NCBI GenBank assembly: GCA_964420035.1
Contig: CAYQQR010000007.1
Coordinates: forward strand, 39,907 to 103,906
Direction of reading: 5' to 3'
DNA: 64,000 nt
Source: CAYQQR01 sp964420035
GTDB lineage: Bacteria; Bacteroidota; Bacteroidia; Bacteroidales; SM23-62
Shown: positions 50,262-59,067 of the stretch, piece after piece
Numbering within the stretch: position 1 is the stretch's first letter
Layout of the letters: each line of letters opens with the position of its first letter
Position numbers and translations under genes: made by a program
The notes under the pieces: model-generated
Databases searched by the model: none
What the model saw: only the letters and a program-made list of their open reading frames with translations
What the model was told of the DNA's origin: nothing

Positions 50262-51341
50262 TTATTCCCTGATCTCAAATTCGATACCCAGGCTATCCGC
50301 GATAGATTTCATTTCTTTCGCGATGGCCGGTAACACGGTAATTCCCTTCCGGGCGATCTCTTCTTCTTTCATCCTTTCCGGTTCTCCCGGGATCATCACA
50401 GGGGGTTTGCCGGGGGCGCTTACCGCGGTGCGGAATGTTTTGATCCACTCGTCCATGCGTTCCTTGAAGGTATCGCCCGGCTGAAAGGCATCGATCCGCA
50501 TGGCCCCGAAAAAATGACCCATGCCTTCCCCGACCTTTTCTTCCAGTAGCGGAAGGTAAGCCACCGAAGGGGGTACAAAGGGGCCGAAGTTGGCGCCCGA
50601 GAAAACCCCGGAGAAAATATCCACCATGGCACTCAGGCAATAACCTTTATGACTCCCATGCTCATAATCACCGCCCAGGGTGACCATGGCACCGCCTTGT
50701 TTCAGAATGTCGGGGTCGTGCGAGGGATTGCCGTCCCTGTCCTGTACATAGCCAAAGGGGACCTGTTCCCCTTTCCTGGCTGCCACGGCCAGCTTGCCCC
50801 GGGCTGTGGGCGTGGTGGCAAAATCGGCCACAAAAGGCTCCTCCTTATTGGCGGGTATGGCAAGGGCAATGGGGTTGGTGCCCAGCAGCCGGCTGACAGA
50901 GTTGGTAGGGGCCACAACCGGGTTGGCATTGGTCATGGCCACCCCGATCATGTCATGGTCCAGGGCCATCATGGCATAATAACCGGCAATGCCAAAATGG
51001 TTGGAACCCCGGGTGGCCACCCAGCCGGTGCCTGCATTTTTTGCCTTTTCTATGGCGATCTCCATCGACCGGACCGAGGCGATCATCCCCACGGCGTTGT
51101 CCCCGTCGACCACCGCGGTGCTGGGAGATTCGTGTATAATACGGATATCGGGCCGCGTGTTGATGCGTTTGGCTTCCCAAAGCTCGTAATAATCCCTGAT
51201 ACGGATCATCCCGTGGGAAGGCAGTCCGCGCAACTCTGCCGCCATAAATACTTTGGCAATCTCATCAGCGTCTTCAGCACTGCTGCCCATTTTCTGGAAT
51301 ACCTGACTTGTGAAGTTAAACAAGTAATCGTATGAATACAT
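50262..51341 (-). CDS. Ldh family (malate/L-lactate/ureidoglycolate type 2) oxidoreductase
   Basis: A 359-residue NAD(P)-dependent 2-hydroxy acid dehydrogenase of the non-Rossmann Ldh_2 family. Motifs: AELRGLPSHGMIRIRDYYEL near the N terminus with the conserved SHG, TGWVATRGSNHFGIAGYYAM with the catalytic HFG, MTNANPVVAPTNSVSRLLGT and the cofactor site GTNPIALAIPAN. The family includes malate, sulfolactate, ureidoglycolate and delta1-piperideine-2-carboxylate reductases, and the sequence does not decide among them. Encoded alone, with a repeat-rich gap of about 250 bases on its upstream side. Confidence 0.93.
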   Translation of the reverse strand: MYSYDYLFNFTSQVFQKMGSSAEDADEIAKVFMAAELRGLPSHGMIRIRDYYELWEAKRINTRPDIRIIHESPSTAVVDGDNAVGMIASVRSMEIAIEKAKNAGTGWVATRGSNHFGIAGYYAMMALDHDMIGVAMTNANPVVAPTNSVSRLLGTNPIALAIPANKEEPFVADFATTPTARGKLAVAARKGEQVPFGYVQDRDGNPSHDPDILKQGGAMVTLGGDYEHGSHKGYCLSAMVDIFSGVFSGANFGPFVPPSVAYLPLLEEKVGEGMGHFFGAMRIDAFQPGDTFKERMDEWIKTFRTAVSAPGKPPVMIPGEPERMKEEEIARKGITVLPAIAKEMKSIADSLGIEFEIRE

Positions 51342-51589
51342 GGGGATGTTTTTTTACCAGTTGTTACGGGTTTCGCGTTACGGGTTTGTGTGATGAGCCT
51401 GGCAATTGGGTTTAAAACAAATTTTTTTTTCGGTCACAGGGTGACACTGAGAAAAAAACGAGGACCACAGAGTATGAAATAATTATATGTAACTCTGTGG
51501 TACTCAATTTCACTCTGTGTTCCACTGTGACCTGTATTTTTAATGAATTTAAGAATCAATGAAATGCAATATACATACTTTCATGTTAA
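51342..51589. other. Repeat-bearing gap before Ldh-family gene
   Basis: Contains GTTACGGGTTTCGCGTTACG direct repeats near 51363-51385 and a large hyphenated inverted repeat (51432-51533): GGTCACAG near the left end with CTGTGACC near the right, and ACCACAGAGT with ACTCTGTGGT inside. No gene. Its left arm is the second copy of the dispersed repeat at 14968-15007. Confidence 0.7.
51432..51472. repeat. Dispersed intergenic repeat, copy 2
   Basis: GGTCACAGGGTGACACTGAG continuing to GAGGACCACAGAG, matching 14968-15007. It is followed after about 20 bases by an inverted, partly matching copy that ends in CTGTGACC at about 51533. Confidence 0.75.
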
Positions 51590-52354
51590 TTAACTTTTTC
51601 GATGCAGATGGTTCACCGAGGCCTGGGCCGTGGGCATGATCAGCAGGTCGTTGATGTTGACGTGGGCCGGGCGGGTGAGGGCAAAGAGGATGGCCTCGGC
51701 GATATCTTCAGCGTACAGGGGGGTGTAACCTTCATAAACGCTGTCCGCTTTTGCCTTATCCCCGTGGAAGCGGACCGTGGAGAATTCGGTATCGACTGCA
51801 CCCGGGGCGATCTGGGTCACCTTGATCCCATACCTTAGCAGGTCGATCCGCATGGCCCTGGTAAGGGCATCCACGGCATGCTTGGTTGCCACGTAAACAT
51901 TGCCTTTTTCATAGATCTCCTTACCGGCGATGGAGCCGATATTGACAATATGTCCGCTTTCGCGCTGCACCATACCGGGGGATACCGCTCTTGTAATGTA
52001 AAGCAATCCCTTTACATTGGTATCGATCATTTTTTCCCAGTCTTCTATGTCTCCTTCATGAACAAGGTCCAGTCCGGAGGCCAGTCCGGCATTGTTGATC
52101 AGGACATCGATATTCTGCCAATCCGGGGGAAGGGCCTGGATGGCATTTTTTACTTCATCCCGGTTGCGAATATCAAAGGCAAGGTTCAGGACTTTTGCCT
52201 CGCTTTCATTTTCTATTTCGGCATTGATCTCTTCAAGGCGTTCCTTTCTCCTTCCGGTAAGGATCAGATCATAAGGGTGCTTGGAAAGCATTTTTGCTGT
52301 AACTTTCCCGATTCCTGCAGTGGCTCCTGTAATGAGTCCGATCTTTCGCTCCAT
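51590..52354 (-). CDS. SDR family oxidoreductase (YdfG-like)
   Basis: A 254-residue classical SDR: GLITGATAGIGKVTAKMLSK for the cofactor, NNAGLASGLDLVHEGD, active site with serine in IVNIGSIAGKEIYEKGNVYV and YVATK, and the closing YAEDIAEAILFALTRPAHVN that is characteristic of YdfG-type serine/3-hydroxy acid dehydrogenases. It likely oxidises L-allo-threonine, serine or 3-hydroxypropionate-type substrates with NADP. It is divergent from purL by about 115-140 bases. Confidence 0.92.
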   Translation of the reverse strand: MERKIGLITGATAGIGKVTAKMLSKHPYDLILTGRRKERLEEINAEIENESEAKVLNLAFDIRNRDEVKNAIQALPPDWQNIDVLINNAGLASGLDLVHEGDIEDWEKMIDTNVKGLLYITRAVSPGMVQRESGHIVNIGSIAGKEIYEKGNVYVATKHAVDALTRAMRIDLLRYGIKVTQIAPGAVDTEFSTVRFHGDKAKADSVYEGYTPLYAEDIAEAILFALTRPAHVNINDLLIMPTAQASVNHLHRKS

Positions 52355-52461
52355 GATACATTTATTTATTTGGGGCTAAAAGTAGTGATTTCGGTCCATG
52401 TAATAAAAATGCGTACAGATTAAGAAGGCTTTGAATCCCCGGACAATCTGAAAGAAATCTT

Positions 52462-52469
52462 TATCTTTG
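52462..52469 (+). promoter_or_regulatory. TAnnTTTG promoter box upstream of purL
   Basis: TATCTTTG matches the Bacteroidota -7 consensus exactly, 23 bases before the chosen purL ATG. The frame's first possible start (GTG at 52469) overlaps this box, which argues that translation begins at the ATG at 52493 instead. No good TTTG -33 element is visible at the proper distance. Confidence 0.5.
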
Positions 52470-52492
52470 TGAATCACAATTTCTGCCTTTCC

Positions 52493-54724
52493 ATGGAAGT
52501 GAATCTCGACGTAGCCCGTTCAATGGGGATGACCCCGGAAGAGTTTGAGATGGTGCAAAAAATACTGGGCCGCGTGCCTAATTTCACAGAGCTCAGCATC
52601 TTTTCCGTGATGTGGTCTGAACATGCCTCCTACAAAAATTCCATCAAGCTTCTCAAAACTCTGCCCCGGGAGAGTGACCGCATGCTTGCTGCGCCCGGAG
52701 AGGAAAATGCGGGTTTGGTGGACGTGGGTAACGGCTATGCCTGCGCCTTCAAGATCGAATCCCATAACCATCCCTGTGCCATAGAACCTTACCAGGGAGC
52801 AGCAACCGGTGTGGGCGGTATCAACAGGGATATCTTTACCATGGGGGCCAGGCCGTTGGCCCAGTTGAATTCGCTGCGTTTCGGGGACCTGAAGCTGGAC
52901 CGGACCAAGTGGCTGATGCGCGGCGTGGTAAAGGGGATCGGGGATTACGGTAATTCATTCGGCATTCCGGTTGTGGGAGGGGAGGTGCAGTTCGACGAAT
53001 CCTATAACACCAACCCCCTGGTCAATGCCATGTCGGTGGGTCTTGTGGAAAAAGGCAGGCAGATCTCGGCCAAAGCCGAAGGGGTCGGTAACCCGGTATA
53101 TATCGTCGGTTCTTCAACCGGGAAGGACGGAATTCACGGGGCCACCTTTGCTTCTGCTGATATTACCGAGAATTCGGCAGAAGACATACCTTCCATACAG
53201 GTAGGGGACCCGTTCCAGGAAAAATTGCTGCTGGAAGCCACCATGGAACTCAATGAAACGGATGCCATCGTGGGCATGCAGGATATGGGTGCTGCGGGGA
53301 TCATTTGTTCTACCTCGGAAATGTCGGCGCGGGGAAAATGCGGCATGAAGATCGACCTGACCAGGGTACCGCTCAGGCAGAAAAACATGGATGCCTGGGA
53401 GATCCTTCTCTCGGAATCGCAGGAGCGAATGCTGATCTGCGTGCATAAGGGCAAGGAGGATATTGTGGAATCCATTTTTGAAAAGTGGGATCTCAACTGT
53501 GCCGTCATCGGTGAAGTGATCGAAAAGGATGAACTGGAATTCTGGTATCACGGGGAGATGGTCGCCCGTGTACCTGCCAGGGAACTGGTTCTGGGTGGCG
53601 GAGCGCCCCAATACGACCGGGAGATAAGGGAACCCGCGGGACAAAAAGAATACAGGGATTTCGATATTCGGTCTATCCCGCAACCCGAAAACAACCGGGA
53701 AATTGCCATGTGGCTGGTCCGCCAGCCCAATGTTGCCTCGAAAAAGTGGGTTTATGAACAATACGATACCATGGTCGGAACCCGCAACATGACCACCAAC
53801 TTACCCGCTGATGCCGGACTGGTGAATATCAAAGGCACCAAAACGGCGCTGGCCATGACCGTAGATTGTAATTCCAGGTATGTCCAGGCCGACCCGGAAA
53901 AGGGGACCATGATCGCCGTGGCGGAGGCGGCAAGGAACATCATCTGTGCCGGTGCCGTACCGGTTGCCATCACCAACTGCCTGAACTTCGGGAACCCTTA
54001 TCAACCGGAAGTATACTGGCAATTTGCCCATGCTATCCGTGGCATGGGAAAAGCCTGCAGGAAATTCAACACACCGGTCACCGGGGGGAATGTTAGTTTC
54101 TATAACCAAACCACTGTCAACCAAAAGACCGTTCCCGTGTTCCCGACCCCGGCCATCGGGATGCTGGGCATACTGGAAGACAAGAATCATATGATGACCC
54201 TGGCTTTCCGTGATAAGGGGGATATGATCTTCTTGATCGGTAAATCAAGGGAGGATATTAATTCTTCGGAGTACCTGTATCATTATCATAATGTAAAAAA
54301 ATCACCCACGCCTCATTTTGACCTGGATCATGAATACAAGATACAACAGGCCGTAAGATTACTGATAAGGAACAATTTGATCCGTTCGGCCCATGATGTG
54401 TCGGATGGCGGGTTGTTCATCACCCTGGTCGAATGTGCCATTCCGGGAATGCTGGGATTTGATATCACCACGGCCGCCGAGATCCGCGCCGATGCCTTTC
54501 TTTTTGGCGAGAGCCAGAGCCGCATTGTGGTAACCGTATCCCAGTCGAAGGAAACCGAGTTCATCGATGCCATGATGGAATCATCCCTGCCGTTCTCGGC
54601 CCTGGGCCATGTGACAAAAGGAGAGCTTAGGATCGACGATGAGTCATACGGATTTATCAGCGATTACAAGAAAGCCTATACCGGGGCATTGGATAACTAC
54701 CTGAAAACACCACTTTCGGATTGA
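52493..54724 (+). CDS. purL: Phosphoribosylformylglycinamidine synthase subunit PurL (short form)
   Basis: A PurL of about 743 residues, the ATP-dependent subunit that forms FGAM from FGAR in purine synthesis, in the short form that needs separate PurS and PurQ. Motifs: FSVMWSEHASYKNSIKLLKT near the N terminus, FKIESHNHPCAIEPYQGAAT, MQDMGAAGIICSTSEMSARG, and the C-terminal AIRSAHDVSDGGL-like IRSAHDVSDGGLFITLVECA. Start at ATG 52493 was preferred over a GTG at 52469 because a promoter box overlaps the latter and the family begins near EVNLDVARSMGMTPEEF. No other purine gene is close. Confidence 0.96.
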   Translation: MEVNLDVARSMGMTPEEFEMVQKILGRVPNFTELSIFSVMWSEHASYKNSIKLLKTLPRESDRMLAAPGEENAGLVDVGNGYACAFKIESHNHPCAIEPYQGAATGVGGINRDIFTMGARPLAQLNSLRFGDLKLDRTKWLMRGVVKGIGDYGNSFGIPVVGGEVQFDESYNTNPLVNAMSVGLVEKGRQISAKAEGVGNPVYIVGSSTGKDGIHGATFASADITENSAEDIPSIQVGDPFQEKLLLEATMELNETDAIVGMQDMGAAGIICSTSEMSARGKCGMKIDLTRVPLRQKNMDAWEILLSESQERMLICVHKGKEDIVESIFEKWDLNCAVIGEVIEKDELEFWYHGEMVARVPARELVLGGGAPQYDREIREPAGQKEYRDFDIRSIPQPENNREIAMWLVRQPNVASKKWVYEQYDTMVGTRNMTTNLPADAGLVNIKGTKTALAMTVDCNSRYVQADPEKGTMIAVAEAARNIICAGAVPVAITNCLNFGNPYQPEVYWQFAHAIRGMGKACRKFNTPVTGGNVSFYNQTTVNQKTVPVFPTPAIGMLGILEDKNHMMTLAFRDKGDMIFLIGKSREDINSSEYLYHYHNVKKSPTPHFDLDHEYKIQQAVRLLIRNNLIRSAHDVSDGGLFITLVECAIPGMLGFDITTAAEIRADAFLFGESQSRIVVTVSQSKETEFIDAMMESSLPFSALGHVTKGELRIDDESYGFISDYKKAYTGALDNYLKTPLSD

Positions 54725-54767
54725 ATACTAATCAATAAAAACAAACGTTTTCACACAAAACCGGCTT

Positions 54768-55469
54768 TTGAAGAAAGTACTCCTTACATATCTGCTCGTA
54801 TTCCTGGCCCTGACGGTGACAGGACAAAAAGAAAAAGTAAAGAACAATCCTTCCTACGACTATAAACGGCTCCATTTTGGTTTTACTGTAGGATTGAATA
54901 CCATGGATTACGGGATTAAACGTGCAACAGGCTCAGATGCCCTTTATTATCCTGATGTAACCCAGATCAAACCGGGTTTTCAGGTTACCATAGTTTCGGA
55001 TCTTCGTTTGGCAGAGTACTGGAGCCTAAGATTTTTACCCGGCATCTCCTTCGGACAGCGGAACATCAATTACTTTCAACGTTCCGATACTACGGTGGTT
55101 TTTGAAACCAGGATCGAGAGCAGTTACCTCGATTTTCCACTTTTACTCAAATACAAATCAAAGAGGATCAATAATTACAGGCCCTACCTGATCGGGGGGA
55201 TCAATACACGTTATGATATGGCATCCCGAAAGGAATATGATGAGGATACCAATATCAGGATCCGTACAAAGCCCCTGGATATGTACCTGGAAATCGGAGC
55301 AGGTGTGGATTTTTACCTGAAGTATTTCAAATTCTCAACGGAACTGAAAGTTGGAATGGGCATGCGGAACATTCTTGTCGATGATCCTGCCCGGGATTAT
55401 CCCGGACAGGTTAATTCCATCGACCGCTTGCGTGGCTACGTGGTCATGCTGAACTTTCACTTCGAATAG
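54768..55469 (+). CDS. PorT-family outer-membrane protein (probable T9SS component)
   Basis: A 233-residue barrel protein beginning at TTG with a signal peptide (KKVLLTYLLVFLALTVTGQ). The mature start YDYKRLHFGFTVGLNTMDYG and the later SSYLDFPLLLKYKSKRINNY, RPYLIGGINTRYDMASRKEY and the terminal YVVMLNFHFE match the PorT/SprT family of the type IX secretion system, in which PorT is an outer-membrane protein needed for secretion. Similar outer-membrane beta-barrel proteins (porin-family DUF) cannot be fully excluded. It lies 43 bases after purL and converges, with a 13-base overlap, on the RNA methyltransferase gene. Confidence 0.82.
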   Translation: MKKVLLTYLLVFLALTVTGQKEKVKNNPSYDYKRLHFGFTVGLNTMDYGIKRATGSDALYYPDVTQIKPGFQVTIVSDLRLAEYWSLRFLPGISFGQRNINYFQRSDTTVVFETRIESSYLDFPLLLKYKSKRINNYRPYLIGGINTRYDMASRKEYDEDTNIRIRTKPLDMYLEIGAGVDFYLKYFKFSTELKVGMGMRNILVDDPARDYPGQVNSIDRLRGYVVMLNFHFE

Positions 55470-56251
55470 CGACGCTGTTGAATCTCAGATACCAGGATAC
55501 CTGCTGCCACCGAAACATTCAAAGATTCCATGCCGGTTTCAGCCCTTTGAAAAGAGGGAATACTTATCTGCAGGTCTGCTTCCTTGAGCAGGCCGGCAGA
55601 AATTCCCTTGGATTCATTGCCCAGCAAAAGGGACGCATCACCGCGAATCGCGGTATCATAAATGCTGGTACCTTGCATAGTGGCAGCCAGAATACAGATA
55701 TTAAATTCCGACTTGAGTCGCCTGCATAAGGATACCAGGTCGAGGTAATGGACCCGCACCCGGTTCAGGGCACCCATGGATGCCTGAATGGTTTTGGGCG
55801 CAAAAGCATCGGCTGTTTCGGGAGAGCAATATACATCTTGTATGCCGAACCAGTCGGCGATCCTGAGAATGACCCCCAGGTTACCGGGATCCTGAACGGT
55901 GTCGAGTACCAGACTGAGATTTTCCCGGCTTTTGGATAAATCTGCCGGGTATTGGGGAAGCCCGATCAATGCGATAATGCCCTGGGGACTTTTCTGGAAG
56001 CTTGCCTTGGCCCGTGCGGTGGGGTCAGCAGTATAAACCGGAAAGCCGGTATCGGGAGGCAGGTTCTTTTCTATCCAGCCCGCGGGGGCAAAAAGTTCTC
56101 TGATCTTCAACAGTCCCTCACCACCCCGGACCAGGTCGAGAATGATCTTTTCCCCTTCCATAACAAAAAGTCCGTGCTTTTGCCGGTATTTCCTGTGTTC
56201 AAGGGAACGGATCAACTTGATTTTATTCCTGGATAACAATTTTCTACTCAT
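55457..56251 (-). CDS. TrmH/SpoU family RNA 2'-O-methyltransferase
   Basis: An RNA methyltransferase of about 264 residues. An N-terminal substrate-binding domain (RSLEHRKYRQKHGLFVMEGE) precedes the SPOUT domain with the three motifs LVLDTVQDPGNLGVILRIAD, LLLGNESKGIS and IPSFQRAETGMESLNVSVAA, which bind S-adenosylmethionine in a trefoil knot. It modifies an rRNA or tRNA ribose. The frame extends to an ATG at 56290, but the added residues (YIFYIFIQSK) are unlike the family; I place the start at 56251. It is divergent from the TamL-type gene, a frequent neighbour pair in Bacteroidota. Confidence 0.93.
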   Translation of the reverse strand: MSRKLLSRNKIKLIRSLEHRKYRQKHGLFVMEGEKIILDLVRGGEGLLKIRELFAPAGWIEKNLPPDTGFPVYTADPTARAKASFQKSPQGIIALIGLPQYPADLSKSRENLSLVLDTVQDPGNLGVILRIADWFGIQDVYCSPETADAFAPKTIQASMGALNRVRVHYLDLVSLCRRLKSEFNICILAATMQGTSIYDTAIRGDASLLLGNESKGISAGLLKEADLQISIPSFQRAETGMESLNVSVAAGILVSEIQQRRYSK

Positions 56252-56347
56252 TGATTTTGATTGAATAAAAATATAAAATATATAATCCAAAAATCGTTAC
56301 GCGTTTCGGGTTATATTTGTAAAACTTTACAGAAACACTGATTTTTA

Positions 56348-58681
56348 TTGATATTGCTTCAAAAACATAGGAATAAATCCGCATTATTGCTCTTCATTCT
56401 TCTCCTGTTCATGTTGTATTCCTGCAGAACCACGAAATATGTACCGGAAGAACGATACCTGCTGGAAGATTACAAGATAGAAGAAGATGTCAGGAACCTG
56501 GATAAGCGGAACATCAACAACCTGGTCCGGCCCCAGCCCAACAAAAAAATACTGGGAATGAAGTTCCACCTGGGAATGTATTCTTTATCAAAGCAGGAAA
56601 AAGAAAAAGGGATAAGCAAGTGGCTCCGGCAGATCGGCGAACCGCCGGTATTATATGATGAATTTCAGATAAAAAAAACCCAGGAGCAGATCGAGCTCTA
56701 TCTGGCCAACATGGGATATTATAATGCGGAGGTATCGGATACGGTCATCTTTAAAAAGAAAAAGGCAACCGTGCATCTTGACATCAAATCAAATGAACCT
56801 TACCGTATACGAAGGGTAAATTATGAATTTGAGGATACAACACTCCGCCCCCTCGTATTGAAAGATACAGTAAATTCATTGTTAAAGCGCGGCAAAGTGT
56901 TGGCAATCCAAATTCTGCAGGATGAACGCGGCAGGATAGAGGCATTCTTAAGGAACCAGGGCTACTACGACTTTTCCAAAGAAGATGTTTTTTACCGTGT
57001 CGACAGCAGCCTGAGCAACTGGCAGGCAGATCTGTACCTGCGCATCAGGGAAAACACACGAAACCTGGAAGATGGGCGGATAGTAAGAGAACCCCATCGA
57101 AAATTCAGGATTCGGCGGGTTATCATGATCACTGATTACAGTCCGCGTGAAGCCCTTGAAGATATTGAAACTTATCAGGCCAGTCTGGATAGCTTCATGG
57201 TAGGTAATATAATATTTAAATACCATGATGAGCTGGATATTAAACCCGGCATACTTGCACAATCCAATTATATTTTTCCCGGGGAGTACTATAACCTTTC
57301 CGATGTCAGGCAAACCCATCAGCATCTGACCAGTTTAAGGGTGTTCAGGCTGGTGAATTTAGAGTTCAGTGAACATTTCAACGATGGCCCGGAATTGCAG
57401 GAGGAGTATGAACTGGATTGTATCATACAGTTAACCCCATTTGTGTTTCAGAGTTTTTCAGCCGAGCTGGAGGGCACCAACTCATCCGGGAACCTCGGTG
57501 TGGCCGGCAACCTGAACTATCAGCACCGTAATTTCTTCAATGGTGCTGAAAACTTTAGTTATAGTATTAAAGGAGCCCTGGAGACCTTGAAAGAGAGTTA
57601 TGGGGATCGGTACGGGAACATGATCGAGTTCGGTACCGAAGCCAGGTTACAGTTCCCGAAATTTCTGCTTCCTTTAAAGACGGAACAATTCATTAAAAAG
57701 TACTCCCCCAAGACCCGTATATCATTATCCTATAATTATCAGCGGCGACCGGATTATACGCGCTCCATTGTAAATACTTCCTTTGGCTATAACTGGCAGC
57801 AGAATAAAAAGATCACCCATATGGTCAATCCCATCGAGGTAAACTTTGTTAAATTACCCTACAGCACACCGTCTTTTGAGGCAAGGAGGGACTCTATACA
57901 ATATCTGTTTTACAGTTACCAGGATCACCTGGTGACCGTAACCAATTATAGTTTTATATTCAGCAACCAGGATATCAACAAGCCCAACCAAAATTTTATA
58001 TATCTGAGGATCAATGCTGAATCGGCCGGGAACATCCTTGCGGCATACAGTAACCTGACCGACAGGCCCAAGGTGGATAACACCTTCCGGCTGTTTGATA
58101 TCGAATTTTCCCAGTATTTGAAAGCCGATATCGATTTACGGTACTACCGGATCATCAATAGTTACAATTCTGTGGTATATCGCATTTTTACAGGTATAGG
58201 CTATCCCTACGGAAATTCCCGGACCCTGCCTTTTGAGAAACAGTTTTTTTCGGGAGGTGCCAATGGTATCCGGGCCTGGCAGGTACGAAACCTGGGCCCG
58301 GGCAGCTACCGCGAGCCCGAACGCACCGGCTATCCGAACCAAACCGGGGATGTCAAGCTGGAAGCCAATCTAGAGTACCGCTTCAAATTGTTTTGGGTCC
58401 TGGAGGGTGCCCTTTTTGCCGATGCAGGCAATATCTGGTCGATGAACTCCTTTGATGAACGGGAAGGAGCTTTTTTCGAGCCGGAAAACTTTTATAAAGA
58501 TATTGCCGTGGGGACCGGTTTCGGCACCCGTTTTGATTTTTCATTTTTTGTGTTCCGTCTCGACCTGGGTATGAAGGTCAGGGACCCCGCTTATCAGGGT
58601 GATTCGAAATGGATCATCGGGCAACGACCATTGACATGGGATGATTTTACCATGCATTTGGCTATAGGGTACCCGTTTTAG
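56348..58681 (+). CDS. tamL: TamL-type BamA-superfamily outer-membrane lipoprotein
   Basis: A 777-residue TamA homologue with a lipoprotein signal in place of a plain signal peptide (LLLFILLLFMLYSCRTTKYV; lipidated Cys after LYS), the arrangement called TamL in Bacteroidota. POTRA-like domains span about 35-300 (RRVNYEFEDTTLRPLVLKDT, NYIFPGEYYNLSDVRQTHQH), and the barrel follows with GNLNYQHRNFFNGAENFSYS, the FSGGANGIRAWQVRNLGPGS segment containing the (V/I)RG-type motif as IRAW, and a final HLAIGYPF. It should help assemble outer-membrane proteins with a TamB partner that is not encoded here. The start is a TTG at 56348; a second TTG lies two codons later and no ATG fits. Confidence 0.9.
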   Translation: MILLQKHRNKSALLLFILLLFMLYSCRTTKYVPEERYLLEDYKIEEDVRNLDKRNINNLVRPQPNKKILGMKFHLGMYSLSKQEKEKGISKWLRQIGEPPVLYDEFQIKKTQEQIELYLANMGYYNAEVSDTVIFKKKKATVHLDIKSNEPYRIRRVNYEFEDTTLRPLVLKDTVNSLLKRGKVLAIQILQDERGRIEAFLRNQGYYDFSKEDVFYRVDSSLSNWQADLYLRIRENTRNLEDGRIVREPHRKFRIRRVIMITDYSPREALEDIETYQASLDSFMVGNIIFKYHDELDIKPGILAQSNYIFPGEYYNLSDVRQTHQHLTSLRVFRLVNLEFSEHFNDGPELQEEYELDCIIQLTPFVFQSFSAELEGTNSSGNLGVAGNLNYQHRNFFNGAENFSYSIKGALETLKESYGDRYGNMIEFGTEARLQFPKFLLPLKTEQFIKKYSPKTRISLSYNYQRRPDYTRSIVNTSFGYNWQQNKKITHMVNPIEVNFVKLPYSTPSFEARRDSIQYLFYSYQDHLVTVTNYSFIFSNQDINKPNQNFIYLRINAESAGNILAAYSNLTDRPKVDNTFRLFDIEFSQYLKADIDLRYYRIINSYNSVVYRIFTGIGYPYGNSRTLPFEKQFFSGGANGIRAWQVRNLGPGSYREPERTGYPNQTGDVKLEANLEYRFKLFWVLEGALFADAGNIWSMNSFDEREGAFFEPENFYKDIAVGTGFGTRFDFSFFVFRLDLGMKVRDPAYQGDSKWIIGQRPLTWDDFTMHLAIGYPF

Positions 58682-59067
58682 AAATACGAAATTCCTTGCC
58701 TACCCGGCAGGCAGGCTAAATTCGAAATTCGAAACGAAATGCACATTAATGTAAGATTAATGATTGGAGATAAAAGATTATTCGGTTGAAGAACACTCCC
58801 TTAACTCACCCACGTGCCCAATTTTACATCTTACATTTTACATCTTCTTATTACATCCTGAATCCCTGACTGTCGTCAGGCAGGCTGAATCTTCTTAGGC
58901 CCTTATATTCTTTAGCTTTTTAGCTCTTTATACCCAATATCACCTGTTTATATATATTATTCTGCTAATTTTGATCATTCAACCCGCGGAGAACTGAGAA
59001 CAGAAAACAGAGTCCCGTTAGCTATCGGGAGAGAACCGGGAACCGAGAACCAATAAACTATACTAAA
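58682..59067. other. Gene-free region with short-phrase repeats and promoter
   Basis: About 386 bases. It holds CGAAATTC phrases, a degenerate CCTGCC/GGCAGG palindrome (58694-58715), TTACATCTTACATTTTACAT repeats (about 58825-58845), CTTTAGCTTTTTAGCTCTTT, and GAGAACCGGGAACCGAGAAC just before the bacterioferritin start. No gene. Confidence 0.7.
58966..58973 (+). promoter_or_regulatory. TAnnTTTG box upstream of bacterioferritin
   Basis: TAATTTTG matches the Bacteroidota -7 consensus exactly, 94 bases before the bacterioferritin ATG. If used, the 5' leader would contain the GAGAACCG phrase repeats. No clear TTTG element is seen at -33. Confidence 0.4.

Noticed and set aside
50649..51335. 228-codon plus-strand frame opposite the Ldh-family gene
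   Set aside because: Very rich in Gly, His and Val with no domain; the minus-strand gene is clearly real.
53114..53761. 215-codon minus-strand frame opposite purL
   Set aside because: Antisense to a fully conserved purL; no independent support.
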